In this document: positions 11,290 to 22,392 of the stretch, piece after piece
How positions within the stretch are numbered: the first letter of the stretch is position 1
Layout: each line of letters starts with the position of its first letter
Source of the DNA: Malania oleifera
Lineage: Eukaryota > Streptophyta > Magnoliopsida > Santalales > Ximeniaceae
NCBI RefSeq assembly: GCF_029873635.1
Contig: NC_080422.1
Coordinates: 1,592,001 to 1,656,000 of the forward strand
Direction of reading: 5' to 3'
Length of the DNA: 64,000 nucleotides
Notes under the pieces: model-generated
Seen by the model: the letters and a program-made list of their open reading frames with translations, nothing else
Databases searched by the model: none
Told to the model about the DNA's origin: nothing
Program-made: the position numbers and the translations under genes

Positions 11290-12370
11290 ACTAGAGTCAA
11301 GAAATATTTATACAATATAAGTTGTGGTGGAGTCGTTATTAAATACTTAGTATCATCTTACATTTTTTTTTTCTCACTTTGAGCCAATATTTATTTAGAA
11401 AATTTTCAACAAAAGCTTAACATAAAAAATAAAAAAAATTCTTATTTTGTGTGCATAGATGAATTAATGCAGTATGAGAATTCCACACTATGTCAGGTGT
11501 AGGCTAAGTAAATCAATGGACAGTCAACTTTCTATTCACTCGTGGATCGGGGGGATCACCACGGCTCCTCAAAGTGCATAAAAATATATTCATTTTTTAA
11601 TTTCATTACTTATACTAATAGCTTGATATTTACCTTTATGTTATATTTTAGAGTATAGATTTCAGACCTTAAATTTGAATGTAGATAGACTTGGATAAAT
11701 TTAAATACAATTTTTATATCACATTTTTTTTTCAAATTCAACACAAACCAAAATTTGAAACCTCTCCAAACACGGAACTATTTTTTAAAAAATGTTTTTA
11801 TTTTTATTTTAAATAAAAAAGTTAAAAATTAATTATTTTAGTCTACCTATAGTCGGCCTTGGCCATAGCTACATGCACAATCTCCAATTTTTACAGTACA
11901 AAATTTTGGGTACCACTAGTGCTTATGCTAATAGAGGTATGAAGAAAAGGTAACAAACTCTAGAAATTAAGATCACATAATATATTTATATGAAAAACTA
12001 TCAAGTATAAAAATTATTCAAAAACTAAGTATGTATATGTTACTTTCGTTTTTTTTTTTTTTTAAATAAATGTCTAAAAAGTTTAAAGACTGGTTCGGAG
12101 ACTAGTTGATGATAGCTAGTTAAAGATTTTTTAGAGCGCGTGAATAAAAAAAGTTTATGCAAGAGTCCTAACTTCTACATGGCCTTATCTTTATGCGGAC
12201 AAAATGTGCACAAAAGGTGATTATCTTTTGAAAATTAAGATGGAGTAAATTTACTTTTTTATATAATAATGCTAAAAATTGTTCAAAACAAATATTACAA
12301 GATCTTTTTTCTTCAAAGATGAAATGTAATCAAATGGGTTTGAAGTATTAAGATTAGCTTTGAAACTTAT
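11290..12370. other. Intergenic, AT-rich
   Basis: Nothing recognisable: no convincing open frame and no complete repeat. Confidence 0.35.
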
Positions 12371-12374
12371 GTAT

Positions 12375-12800
12375 TGCAACTAGTTGAGAGGATTTTCTAT
12401 AGTGCATGGACTTACAAAAGTTTGCGCATAAGACCTTTTGGTGCGTATGGACCAAACAAGTTTATCTGGAAGATCCGTAAATTACGCGCTCTTGCATTAA
12501 CTTTTTGTAGGTCATTTGTGTAAACTTTTGCTCGTTCATATGTTAATATCATTTAATTATGCGTTGACATTTCACAAGTCAGCGAATAGATTGCTGTTCA
12601 TCTATGCATTGACGAGTTTTCCACATTAAGCTTTTATAGGTCAACCACGTAGACTTTTGCTCATCCTTATATTGTAGTACGTTTTTCATTGATTTTTTTG
12701 AAAGTCAATTGGATAGACTTCTGCATCCCATTGCATTTATGGGTATTTTGCGCTGACTTCTTACATGTCAACGCAGCACACATTTCGACCGTCCAAATAT
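12375..12800. repeat. Decayed direct-repeat block of unknown origin
   Basis: Several imperfect repeats of a unit resembling 'taggtca..c.cgtagacttttgctc', each followed by 'atgcattgac' or 'gcattaac' motifs, spaced roughly 60-150 bp. Units are visible near 12480-12560, 12560-12610, 12630-12690 and 12700-12770. The block is richer in GTCAAC/GTTGAC than its flanks and resembles the interior of an old transposon, but no family was recognised. Confidence 0.3.
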
Positions 12801-13079
12801 TTTAAAATTTCTTTAGCTAATTATCCTATGTCAACTCTTTCACTTTATGAAGACTCAAATCTTCATTGATTTTAGGTCTAAATATATGAAATTGATCTTA
12901 ACATACCCGCACAAACTTTATTCGCATTTATTCTATACTTGAAAGTTTGAAACTCAAATCTTAAAAATGAAATTACATGGCTTTCAATAAAATGCAAAAT
13001 AAAATTTAGGTAAATTTTCTTTAAAATCATCTAAATCAAACTTAAAACTCGAAATTCATACTTCCAAACATAATCTTTG

Positions 13080-13510
13080 AAATTATCGCGTCTCCTCACA
13101 ACTACAATGCCTATTATCATTTCTATCCTTTTTTTTTTTCCTTGTGACTAAAACTACAACTTCGACAAGTCCTTCGAACCCACTTTAGCAGCACCAAACC
13201 TGGCGATGAAAATATTATCGTCCACCCATTAACACAATCATAAGTAAGAAATCAGACCTACAATCTTAGGGTCACCAAAACCCAACTTTATCTTTATTAC
13301 TTGAGCAAACTCAGCTTGGCTATTATTTTTTGTATCCTTATTCACCCACAAAAAAAATTCATAAATCTTCCTCAAAATTTTATATGGACCATACTTCTTT
13401 GACTTTAAGCTGCTATCCAATCCTTCTCTGCTTAGGTCAAAATAACAATCTTCAACCCATCCATCTATAACACTTTTGTGCTGCCTTTAAACTTGCATTT
13501 TTCTCTCCTC
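13080..13510 (-). mobile_element. Ty3/gypsy fossil fragment (end of integrase)
   Basis: On the minus strand a stretch around 13360-13430 encodes 'SLKSKKYGPYKIL', typical of the region just after the integrase core in plant Ty3/gypsy elements. No LTRs or other domains of this element were found nearby. It is an old, broken remnant. Confidence 0.4.
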
Positions 13511-13687
13511 TAGGGCACCACTATGAATACAATTAATTAATCATTATTATCTCCTTCAAAAAAAATATAATAATTATTAATTATTATATACCTATAGGAG
13601 CTCTTGCATATTTGTGTGCGACTAGAATAAAATGATATATAATTATGTATTATTAGTGTATATTTGTTGTCTAACGTTTATTTCATT

Positions 13688-13869
13688 ATACTTTTACTTT
13701 ATTACATTTTATCATATGAAACATTGTGTGAAATTTCTCCAACCTAGTGGTTTATCTTTATTAAATTAGGATTCAATTCTTTTTATTAGGAATTGTTAGT
13801 GTTAGATTGCCACTTTACCTAAAAGCTTAAACTTTAGGTTGTGGTTCAATAACGTATATCAAGTTTTAA
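13688..13869. repeat. Direct repeat, copy 1 (LTR-like)
   Basis: About 182 bp, repeated 301 bp further on at 13989-14175 with only a few differences over the first ~115 bp and more after that. Both copies end in 'caag.tttaac'. A 119-bp spacer lies between them. The pair could be the two short LTRs of a terminal-repeat miniature retrotransposon or a tandem duplication. TG...CA ends and a target duplication are not evident. Confidence 0.55.
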
Positions 13870-13988
13870 CATTCCCCCGCATGTGCAGTCCGACAACACG
13901 TGAAGAGATAAACACACGACAAATAGCACAAATGGTAGGGAACAAAGTAATTTTTTAAAAAAACTACCACAATAAATGCTGTGTAACC

Positions 13989-14175
13989 ATACTTTTACTT
14001 TATTACATTTTATCATATGAAACATTGTGTGAAATTTCTCCAACCTAGTGGTTTATCTTTATTAAATTAGGATTCAATTCTTTTTATTAGGAATTGTTAG
14101 TGTTAGATTGTCACTTTGCCTAAAAACTTAAGTTATTAGGTTGTGAGTCAATAATTAATATATATCAAGCTTTAA
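13989..14175. repeat. Direct repeat, copy 2 (LTR-like)
   Basis: Second copy of the 13688-13869 repeat in the same orientation. The first ~115 bp, including 'tcatatgaaacattgtgtga', are nearly identical. The 3' part differs by small substitutions and insertions. Confidence 0.55.
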
Positions 14176-14179
14176 CAGT

Positions 14180-14920
14180 TAGATAGACGAGGGGTTTAAT
14201 TACTGAGAGTTTCGTATTATAGCATTAGTAAAAATAAGATAAAATATAATTGTATTAATGCAGTAGGAATATTAGAGAAAAATGAAAGGTGTAACACATA
14301 GAGTTAAAGTAGGTCCAGTAAAATGAAAGAGTGTTTTTGGTCTCTTGTTTAATTATAAAGTACTAAGAGAATTAAAAAAAAAAAAAGGAAAGTTTTGTAG
14401 GACAAGTATAAGACTAGTTATGTTGTATGGATTAAAATGTTAGACAGATAAGAAATAACATATTGAAGAGAATGGTTACAAGGAAAATGATAAGATGAGT
14501 AAGTAGTACAACTCTAAAAGATAAATGAAGGAATGATAGTAAGGATTTAACGACCTTCTATTGCCGACAAATATTTCAGTATACCGGGTGTATACTCTAA
14601 ATCTAATAAGATTTTACCTTGTATAAAAAATAACTAATTTAGTTAAAATACATACATGTGGCAAAATAATATTAGATTGGGTGTATACATCGAGTGTATT
14701 TAATAATTTTTTTCTCTATTGTAAGGGTATATACTCCATCCATATACCTGACCTCATCTAATAAGACTTAACGCTGATTATTGTTATTATAAAATTTAAG
14801 ATTGTGCTTGGGCGTACTATGGATTTTAAGTATATCTTTGATTTGAAGTTGCGATATTTAAACAAAAATCAATATAAGTTTTTGACATGTTTTATCTAAA
14901 TTCATAGAAATTCAAAACCA
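14180..14920. other. Intergenic, AT-rich
   Basis: No gene or repeat is recognised. A weakly repeated 'gtgtatactc' motif occurs near 14588, 14680 and 14730. Confidence 0.35.
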
Positions 14921-14924
14921 GTTA

Positions 14925-15535
14925 TTTTTGGTAATGGTACGAATAATAGTGTGGAATTAAAAGCTATCAGCGAAGGAATTCGTTTGTGCAAACATTTGCA
15001 TTATGTTAATGTGATTATTGAAAGTGACTTACGAATTGTAACTGATTGGCTTCGAAATGACTCGCGAATTGTAGTTGATTGGTTTCAGAAAGGTAGATGT
15101 ACTTTGTGGTATCTTTGCGAATTTTGGGAGGAGCTCGTGGTAGAGTTAGAAAGAGTGAATGTCATTGTGATAAGGAAGACAATAGTGCGATTGATTTTCT
15201 TACTAAAGAAGAAGAAATGGGAAACAATATAATTTACGAAGAACAATACATTCTATTACGTTATTTGAACGGTATCCTTCAGATGGATAGGTGGGGTCTC
15301 GTTTTCGTTCGTCGTTAGTTCAACTCTAGAGTTTCGTTTGGTGTATTTCGTTTTGATTTTGGTAGTTTTTATGTTTTTATCTCCTTTGTTAGTTATGTTT
15401 AACTTTGTTTGTCCTAATTTTGGTTGGTTTGTTTTAACTTGTAACCATGGTATTCCTCCGCCAAAAGTGTGGGTATATTAATAAATAAATGGAGGTGCCG
15501 CCCTCTTTTAGTAAAAACAAAAAAATAAAAAAATA
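14925..15535 (+). mobile_element. LINE 3' end (RNase H plus 3' UTR)
   Basis: Copy of the same LINE family as 1600-2235 and 35354-36040. The end of the RNase H domain is readable at about 14951-15230, with 'ELKAISEGIRLCKHLHY' and 'VIIESDLRIV'. The frame contains a duplicated 'SRIVVDWF'-like segment and is broken near 'AIDFLTKEE'. The 3' UTR carries the CCATGGTATTCCTCCGCC box at about 15446-15463 and ends in an impure A tract (15516-15540). Truncated at its 5' end and dead. Confidence 0.75.
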
Positions 15536-15540
15536 AAAAC

Positions 15541-15690
15541 ATAACTAACAAAAGAGATAAAAACATAAAAACAACCAACATAAAAAACGAAATAGACCAA
15601 ATGAAACTCTAGAGTTGAACTAACGACGAACGAAAACGAGACCCCACCTATCCATCCGAATGATACCTTTATGATAACGTGGTACTAAGT
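15541..15690 (-). repeat. Inverted copy of the adjacent LINE 3' UTR
   Basis: Directly after the A tract of the preceding LINE tail, about 145 bp is the reverse complement of its own 3' UTR (approximately 15265-15415), for example 'ctctagagttgaactaacg' against 'cgtcgttagttcaactctagag'. The two arms would form a long hairpin separated by about 125 bp. Confidence 0.7.
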
Positions 15691-16143
15691 AAGGATAATT
15701 AAGTTTCCATTATATTTTCTCTTTATATCAAATACTATTAAGAAAGAAAAAAAATTAATTTGTCACTTATATATATGGTAGAATCAGTCAGGGACTGTAG
15801 AGTTAATGGTTTGCCCTATGATGGATGTTAAGAGTCCGCTTATTTTCAATCCGTGAACTTAACTAATACAAAACTATAAGATATGATAGCACTCAATTTT
15901 TCTAATTGGACGGTTGGATCTAAGTTTTTTCCTTCATAAACTTTCATAAGGTTCTTTCGTTTACCATTGCCTTAGTAGGGTATATCACAATCTTAATGTA
16001 AAAGTAACGACCGACCCTCCGTGCGGTTCCCCCGCCACCAGACTTATTGCTGCCTCCCTCCCCCCCCCCCCCTCACCACCGACCCTCCCCCGCAACCACG
16101 GCACACCTTTGTTGTTTGCTCAGTTCAACAACTGAACATGTCC
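15691..16143. other. Intergenic, with a poly-C tract
   Basis: No gene is recognised. A C-rich stretch at about 16049-16095, including a run of about a dozen C, stands out against the AT-rich surroundings. Confidence 0.4.
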
Positions 16144-16146
16144 TTA

Positions 16147-16453
16147 GGCTCTGTTTGAAATTTAGAAAATACTAAGAAAAGAAAAGAAAAAAGAAAATAT
16201 CAGGGAATTCACATTTTTATGTTTGACTATCAAAAAATTGAAAAAAAAAATAAAAAATATACTAAATTTATGAACAATATTTTGATTCTAGACATCATTA
16301 ATATTTGACTTTTTCATATTTTTAATCATATTAAAATAATTTTTCATTTTAAATAGTATTTTATATAGAAGAAAAATACAACGAAAAATGAGTTTCTCCC
16401 TCCTTTTTCTTTCTTTCTTTTCTCCAAGTAAAATCCTTAATTCAAACACACCC
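16147..16453. mobile_element. PIF/Harbinger-like MITE, TSD TTA
   Basis: A 307-bp AT-rich element flanked by TTA at 16144-16146 and 16454-16456. Its ends are imperfect inverted repeats: 'ggctctgtttgaaat' against the complement of 'aattcaaacacaccc'. Same dispersed family as 4355-4631. A further right-end-like arm follows at about 16470-16525, suggesting a second partial copy beside it. Non-coding. Confidence 0.65.
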
Positions 16454-16529
16454 TTAATGATCATGACTTATTTTCCTTTTCTTTCCTTTTTCCCAACCAA
16501 AATCTTCAATCCAAACTGACCCTAACAGA

Positions 16530-17630
16530 AAAGAATTTACAAGAGAGAGAAGTAGAAATTTTTCAAACACTCTCCATGACTAAACAAAAACATAAAAAAT
16601 GCCCAAGAAAAAAAATCATCCAATCAACGTGTTCCTCAATCTCTTTGCACCTCGTAAAAACTTGTCTCTTTAAAAAATCCATACCCGACACACCATGAAG
16701 AGGCCAAATATTTTATTTTCTTTCCCCAAACCAACATCTGATTTAATTTTTTTCTCAAAAAATATTCGAGCATTACATTCAATCCATAAATCCCATGATA
16801 CTTAGAAAAAACCACTCTTATAAAGTTGCCTGTCCTTTCTTCCACCAAAGCCTACCAACAATATTTCTAAAGGGTCTTTTATTACAATACTACTAACAAA
16901 AATCACCTTAAAAAAAGTTTAACCATCAAAATCTTGCCTTTGTTTCTGTGCGTATGTAATATTAGAAAGCTTAAAACTTTGTGATGCATACTGCTTGGCT
17001 TTATGGAAAGTGCTCAAGATTTTTACATACCAATTTCATGGGCCTCATGAGGCCCAAGTCAAACTAGACTGACTGAATTTGGGCCGAGCTTGAAACAAGT
17101 TTTGAGCCCATGATGATGAATCAAAGGCGCAAACATAGAACTGTAAATTTTCAGCCCACCAAACTCGTCTTGTTTCTTCATTGGGCCTTTCAAGCCCATC
17201 AGCAATATTTTTTCTTCTCTCATACACGCATGTTTTGTGTTTTACTAAAAAGAAAATGGCCCATTTCATAATTATTTGAACTTGGTTTGATTAGATATGA
17301 AATATTTTCAATTAAAATTTAAAAATATATATTTTCTAAAAAATTAATTTTAAGAAATATTTTTCATTATTCATTTGATGAAAAGTTATTTTTTTCTCCT
17401 CTCATATGGAAAAATTGTTCCATTGAAATACCTTTTTTTTTTTTTTATTTGTGGTATAAATCAACAACCAGACCAGCTAGAGGTGCTATTTACAATACTT
17501 CTGAACTGCATAGAATTTCACAATAAATAGGGCTGCAAATGAGTTGAATCACGCGGAACTTTACTATCTTCTAGCTTATTCATTAAATTTTTAATCCAAT
17601 TCAAGCTCGAGTTGAATCGAATATTAATAT
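16530..17630. other. Intergenic with a TGGGCY cluster
   Basis: Minus-strand open frames at 16636-16848 and 17045-17269 have no recognisable domain. Between about 17038 and 17265 there are eight TGGGCC/TGGGCT boxes on the two strands, including the palindrome 'tgggcctcatgaggccca'. In plants these 'site II' boxes mark promoters of growth and translation genes, but no gene is visible next to them. A T run lies at 17432-17444. Confidence 0.35.
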
Positions 17631-18078
17631 TGTTACAGAATAAAATCGGTGGTGATCAGCGGGACTACTCTCCGACTTCCGTTGACCTGAAAAGGGGAAA
17701 AGGAAGAAAGACTTGGAGGACCCGGAGTGTACTCCGTGGGATCGCTCCGATGCCTAAGTAAGAGAAATGCTTCAGAGAGACTAAATGCAATAATAAGAAT
17801 GGGTGTTGAATGACTTATCTTAACCTCTTCCCCGTGTCCCTTCTTATAGTGGTTAGAGTTGACCCTTGAGTTGAATTGTCTTTATGGCGTAGGGGCGTGA
17901 ATCACTCTCGGGTCATAAAGTGTCCGTGTGTATAACTCCGAGCGTTTAAGGTGCCAACGTGGATCTCTCTCCCTCTTTATTGGGTTTGAGTTGATTGCTC
18001 CCATGAGAAGGTCTGAGTTGGGGAGTGATGACTAGGTGCTAACTTCCTCCTATTAACTGATATATTTTGGGCATATCA
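17631..18078 (+). mobile_element. Solo LTR, 448 bp, TSD AATAT
   Basis: Starts TGTTACAG, ends ATATCA, and is flanked by AATAT at 17626-17630 and 18079-18083. It is GC-richer than its surroundings and contains 'gggatcgctccgatgcctaa', a phrase I associate with some plant retrotransposon LTRs. Orientation is taken from that phrase. No internal region is present, so it is a recombination product of a vanished element. Confidence 0.75.
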
Positions 18079-18083
18079 AATAT

Positions 18084-20260
18084 GCTTATTTGTTATGCAA
18101 ATGAACGAATTCACAAGTTCTTATTGAGTTGAGCTACCGAGATACTTGTTAGATTAGGTTCTTTTGAAACCTATAATTTTAAGAGACGAGAAGTTTTCTT
18201 AAGCATAAAAAAGTAAAACGTAACTCTTACTAATACTCCCTTAAAGTGAAACCCAATCAAAGTTAGCATATTGGTCTTGAGTGTTAGTCTTATCACCAAA
18301 TTCATGTTATGCAGTTTGAGTTAGATAATCTTATCCATTAAAAAAAAAATCTTAAGTTTTGAGTTCATTATAGGCTATTAACCCTAATTCAACATGGCCA
18401 AACTAGCCCATAAATAATTATAATTCAATCCTATTAAACAACTTCAAACCAAACTTTATAATTGAATCATTCATGAGTTGAAACTAGTTGAGCCGATTTG
18501 TACTCAAGTCTAGTTCGATTACTAAACAAACTAGAAAATTAAACTTGAAAATCACTCATTTATATAGTGAACATGCTTGAACGAACTCTTACCAAACTGA
18601 GCTCCTGAGCCACTCGTAATTAGTTTGGTTCATTTGTGATCCAAACAACAAATTTTATATAATTTATTACACTATTCTACATCTCTGTACAATTTGCATT
18701 TAATTAAATCAACTACTAAAAATAGTTTATTTATATAGATCATATGATACCGTAAGAAAAGTTTCAAGTTAATTAAACGTGAATTTTTGTTTTACCGAAA
18801 GAATTGTCTAGATGTGGACCTTCACGTACACGAACGAACACTAACTCGATCCATTGTTCATCCGTAGCTTACTCATCCTTCAATAGTTATACTTTAACCT
18901 TCAAATCTATACGTTAAAATAAGAGTTGTCAATATAAAAATTGCCTAGAAATTGACCAGGATGATTTGCACGAATAAATTATTATTAGATCTGACAGTTA
19001 ATTCAATAATAAATAAATTAGGGCACGATGCATACGTGGAGAGAGAGAGAGGGAGAGGGAGAGGGAGAGAGCATCAGAATAGGGTAGGGTAGATACAATG
19101 AACAATGCTTGTGTGCCTCGGAAGTCAAAAAAGCTGTGGAGGGAAAATTTAAATCACAAAAGAAGGTAGGTCAATCCATCCCCAATTCATGCCTTAATAT
19201 ATTTCTCAATCTCAACATGAAAAGCTATTCTTGCTGGGTTTTGATTTTGAAAAACCAAAAAAATAAAATAAAGGTGCTTTGCACATTCATATCCTTCCTC
19301 TTGTGGAGAACTGAAATTCTCTTAACGGAATTAGAATGGTCTTAGAATGTTAACGCACCAAATCTTTCATTGTTGTATCCTTGTCCCCGCATGTCAATCC
19401 TATATACTTCATTATAGAAATTTAAGTGAGTTAAGTTTAATTATTTATTATTTGAACTTAATTTGTCCTCTAACTTGACTTGATTTTATTCGAATTCAAA
19501 TCAAATTCGAGCTCAATAATATTACTCGAATTGAGTTTTGAATCTAGTCGAGCTTTTTTATTTTATTATTTTTATGTTATATATGTCATATAATATATTT
19601 ATATTTTATAAACATATTTAATATTACATGTACATTATAAATATTTATGTATGCATTTAATATTAATTTTTATTCGAATTGAACTTGACTTTTATGAATT
19701 TGTAGTTGGAATTTGACGATTATGAAGTTGATTGTGTTTGAGTGGAGTTTTGAACTTAACATTTCTTTAGTTGAGTTACGTTCGAGTATTGTTCAAGTGC
19801 GACTGGAATGCACCCAAAGCTTTTGCACTCTAATTATGAAGGAATGAAAAAGACCTGAATTCAGAGCTCAGGTGACAGGGACTATAGTTCTAAAATAGCT
19901 ATATGGTTCCAGGAAAAGCATTAATTTCCCAAGGTTCCAAAGAGTTGGGACCCTATCTGCAAAAGAGTTGTATAGCTTAGTAGTGTTCATGAATTAACAA
20001 CAAAATCTAGTAATTCTCTGAGAATGAGTGCTGGCTAAGTGATCCTGAAGATGTAGCTTAATTATCTTGCCTTCGTAGGAAAAAGAAAAAACAGAGCACA
20101 ACAAAGCCAGAAACATTGCACAGAAAAGAGAAACATGGAATAAGTTATTCATTGCAGAGACGGGGGAGCAGAGCACATCCTCACACAAATTCAAACTGGT
20201 AATTTGAAACATCTCACTATGTGAAGGAAGGCCAACCAGCGAAGCCTCGCAGTGCATTCA
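18084..20260. other. Intergenic plus 3' flank of the glutaredoxin gene
   Basis: No gene is recognised. Sequence rich in 'gagttgagct / aactcgagct' motifs at about 17520-17630, 18100-18620 and 19480-19790 resembles decayed hAT-type repeats of plants. A GA-rich tract lies at 19038-19070. The open frame at 19109-19345 lacks an ATG start and has no known domain. The last ~400 bp is probably 3' UTR of the minus-strand gene that ends at 20268. Confidence 0.3.
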
Positions 20261-20267
20261 TTTTGAT

Positions 20268-21254
20268 TTAGCTGCAAATTGGGCAGAGCACCAACCCATT
20301 CTCGTTACACTCAGAACACCTCACCACCACCACCTTCCTCCCCCGTTTCTGCCCAGCATTTTCCTTCACCACCATCACCAACTTGCAGCTCCCGTTACAC
20401 CGAAAACAGGGCAAGAACCTCACGCCCCCACACCCCTCGCACGAGACCCCTCCCTTGTTCTTCGGCAACCCATCAAGCAGCTCACTCAAAAACCCCTCTT
20501 CCGCCATCCTCAGCACCTCTTCGGCTCCACCCAAGTATCTTCCCTTCACAAAAACCCTCGGCGGAATCATAAACCCACTCTCTTTCCCCTTCATCAGCTC
20601 CCTCAGCTCTTCCCTAAACCCTCGATCCATCGAAATATCTCTCTCGCAAACCCACACTCCCAGCCCTTCGATGGCCGTCATCACGGCGGCGCAGGCCTCG
20701 AACGTCCTCCGCACGCCCCTCACCGACGTTGTGTACACCACCACCCTGTTCTCACCGTTTGGGGGGCACCGTTTCTCGAACCCCTCCAGCGAGTCCCTCG
20801 TCGCCAACGACGGTCTGCGGAGGCTGTCCTTTAACGGCTTTAGAACGCCCTCTCCTCCAGAAATGGCGGTCTTGCGGACAGATTGATTGGGGTCGGAGTT
20901 CTCTTTGTCGTTGATCATGTAGGCAGCGTCGCTTTTTTTGGTGGCGGAGGACTTTGGGGGTTGTGGGAATGGGAAGAACCGGAAGCTGTCGGTGTCGAGA
21001 CCGGCCATGAGCTCCCAGGAGTTGATGACCTCCGGATCGGAGCGGAGAGACGGAGGCGTGCGGGGTTCAGAGTGAGGAGGCGGGGGAGGAGGAGGAGGAG
21101 GAAGGGGAGGAGTGAGCGGAGGAGGCACAGGGTCGAGGGTGAGGAGGCCGTAGGTGGTGGAGGTGAGAGAGACGACGTGGTGGCCCAGAGCAGAGCTACC
21201 CAGCTGGCGGAATTCGTCATCACCATCAAGGGGATTGGAGGAGACATAGCCCAT
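20268..21254 (-). CDS. Glutaredoxin-like protein with C-terminal CxxC module
   Basis: Intronless, 328 residues. The ATG at 21254 (MGYVSSN) is the start; a seven-residue longer reading would need TTG. The N-terminal half is low-complexity: a conserved HHVVSLTSTTYG block (residues 25-36), a proline run (~45-60), then linker. The glutaredoxin fold is ~169-265: beta strand RVVVYTTS, the active-site loop position occupied by 'SVRGVRRTFEAC' without a CxxC redox pair, and the cis-proline motif IPPRVFVKGRYLGG (230-243). Four CxxC pairs follow (C272/C275, C283/C286, C313/C316, C324/C327), as in DnaJ-like zinc modules. This architecture is known in the plant family of At5g39865/At3g28850 type, whose roles are poorly defined. 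Without the catalytic cysteines a classical glutathione-dependent reductase activity is unlikely; a metal-binding or scaffolding role is inferred. The coding region is GC-rich (proline/arginine codons) compared with its flanks. Confidence 0.9.
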   Translation of the reverse strand: MGYVSSNPLDGDDEFRQLGSSALGHHVVSLTSTTYGLLTLDPVPPPLTPPLPPPPPPPPPHSEPRTPPSLRSDPEVINSWELMAGLDTDSFRFFPFPQPPKSSATKKSDAAYMINDKENSDPNQSVRKTAISGGEGVLKPLKDSLRRPSLATRDSLEGFEKRCPPNGENRVVVYTTSVRGVRRTFEACAAVMTAIEGLGVWVCERDISMDRGFREELRELMKGKESGFMIPPRVFVKGRYLGGAEEVLRMAEEGFLSELLDGLPKNKGGVSCEGCGGVRFLPCFRCNGSCKLVMVVKENAGQKRGRKVVVVRCSECNENGLVLCPICS

Positions 21255-21275
21255 CTTCTTCAATCTTGATTTCAA

Positions 21276-22085
21276 CCTTTATTTCGAATTGGAACTGAAG
21301 CTGAAGCTGAAATTGACACAGAAGAGAGCGACAACAGAGAAGTAGGAAAGAAGAAAGGCGAGGTTGAAGTAGATGCTACAGAAAAGAGAAATTCAGAAAA
21401 ACGCTTTTTAGTTCAATTTAATTTTGAAATGAGTTGCCGCTGTTTGGACACGAGCTTTGTGCGCTCAAGCTTTAATTTTATTTCTAAAAAGAGAAGCATA
21501 CCCCGCGGGGGGCGGGGAGCCTCCTCCACTCAAAGTTTGACAACTCACTACTCCATTTTTAAGGGGGGGGGAAAAAAAAAATAGTGTTCAAAATTTCAAA
21601 CGGCCCTTTTTTATTAGGTTGGACACTCGTCCTAAGGCATTTAAGTCACCATAAAGAAGACCATAGAGGGACACATATATTATTCATCCACGTTTAGTAC
21701 ATTTTTAATGTTATTAATTTGTAATTACCAATTTACCACCCCTCTTTTTAAGAAATCTAATAATTTTTACTCCAACTCAATCTTTAAAATATTAATGGCA
21801 TCCATAAACTACATAAATTTAATTTCATAAATAATCTCAAATACTATAGTTAAAAGTGTAACAAATTTATTTTATTCACAATCATGATGAAAATTTAGGG
21901 TACATTATTTTCAAGTCCCTCCAATATTCAAGGTAAGTTTGTTCAAGAACAAATTTTTATCTATTCAACTCTCACTCTTATACTTGCAATGTCTATTCTT
22001 ATAAACACTGTTATGAATAAAATAAGCATAGTATAAAGTATAAAAAATATAATAAATTATAAAAGATGTAGTGTCATTATAAAAT
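21276..22085. other. 5' flank of the glutaredoxin gene
   Basis: The first ~150 bp upstream of the start (plus 21260-21410) is purine-rich and probably 5' UTR. No clear TATA box could be assigned. Beyond that the sequence is AT-rich and featureless. Confidence 0.35.
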
Positions 22086-22392
22086 AAAGGGTAAAATATA
22101 GTAAACTCTCCTTAAATTTAATAAGGCAACACAAATCTCAAGGGAGGTTTCAAAAATATCACAAATCTCCTCTAAGATTTGTCAAAGAAATACGGACATC
22201 TTTTAAAAAAAAAATATTCTTTTTACAAAATTTAAGAAGAGGTTTGTGTCTTTTTGGAAAATCTTAAGGGAGGTTTTTGAAATTCTTGTAACCTTAAGGA
22301 AGGTTTCTGGTATTTTTCAAACTTTAGAAAATGTCATTGTCTTTTTATCAAACCTAAAAGAAGGTGAACGTCTATTATCCTTAAAAAAAAAA
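22086..22392. mobile_element. MITE-like repeat (gaggtttg type)
   Basis: Best-preserved copy of the pattern at 300-540. The left half carries 'aaactctccttaaattt' and 'aaatctcctctaagatttg'; the right half carries 'aagggaggtttttgaaatt' and 'aaggaaggtttctgg'. The ends 'agggtaaaatatagtaaac' and the complement of 'gaacgtctattatcctt' are roughly inverted. It ends at an A tract (22384-22399). Non-coding. Confidence 0.5.

Noticed and set aside
19109-19345. Open frame as a possible small gene
   Set aside because: No ATG at the start, no homology recognised, and lysine/asparagine-rich composition as expected by chance in AT-rich DNA.
20279-21269. Several plus-strand open frames of 60-167 codons and minus-frame shadows over the glutaredoxin gene
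   Set aside because: They overlap the well-supported minus-strand gene, are proline/serine-rich by base composition and have no domain.
21255-21275. Longer glutaredoxin start seven codons upstream
   Set aside because: It would begin with TTG; the ATG at 21254 gives the usual MG-type start.
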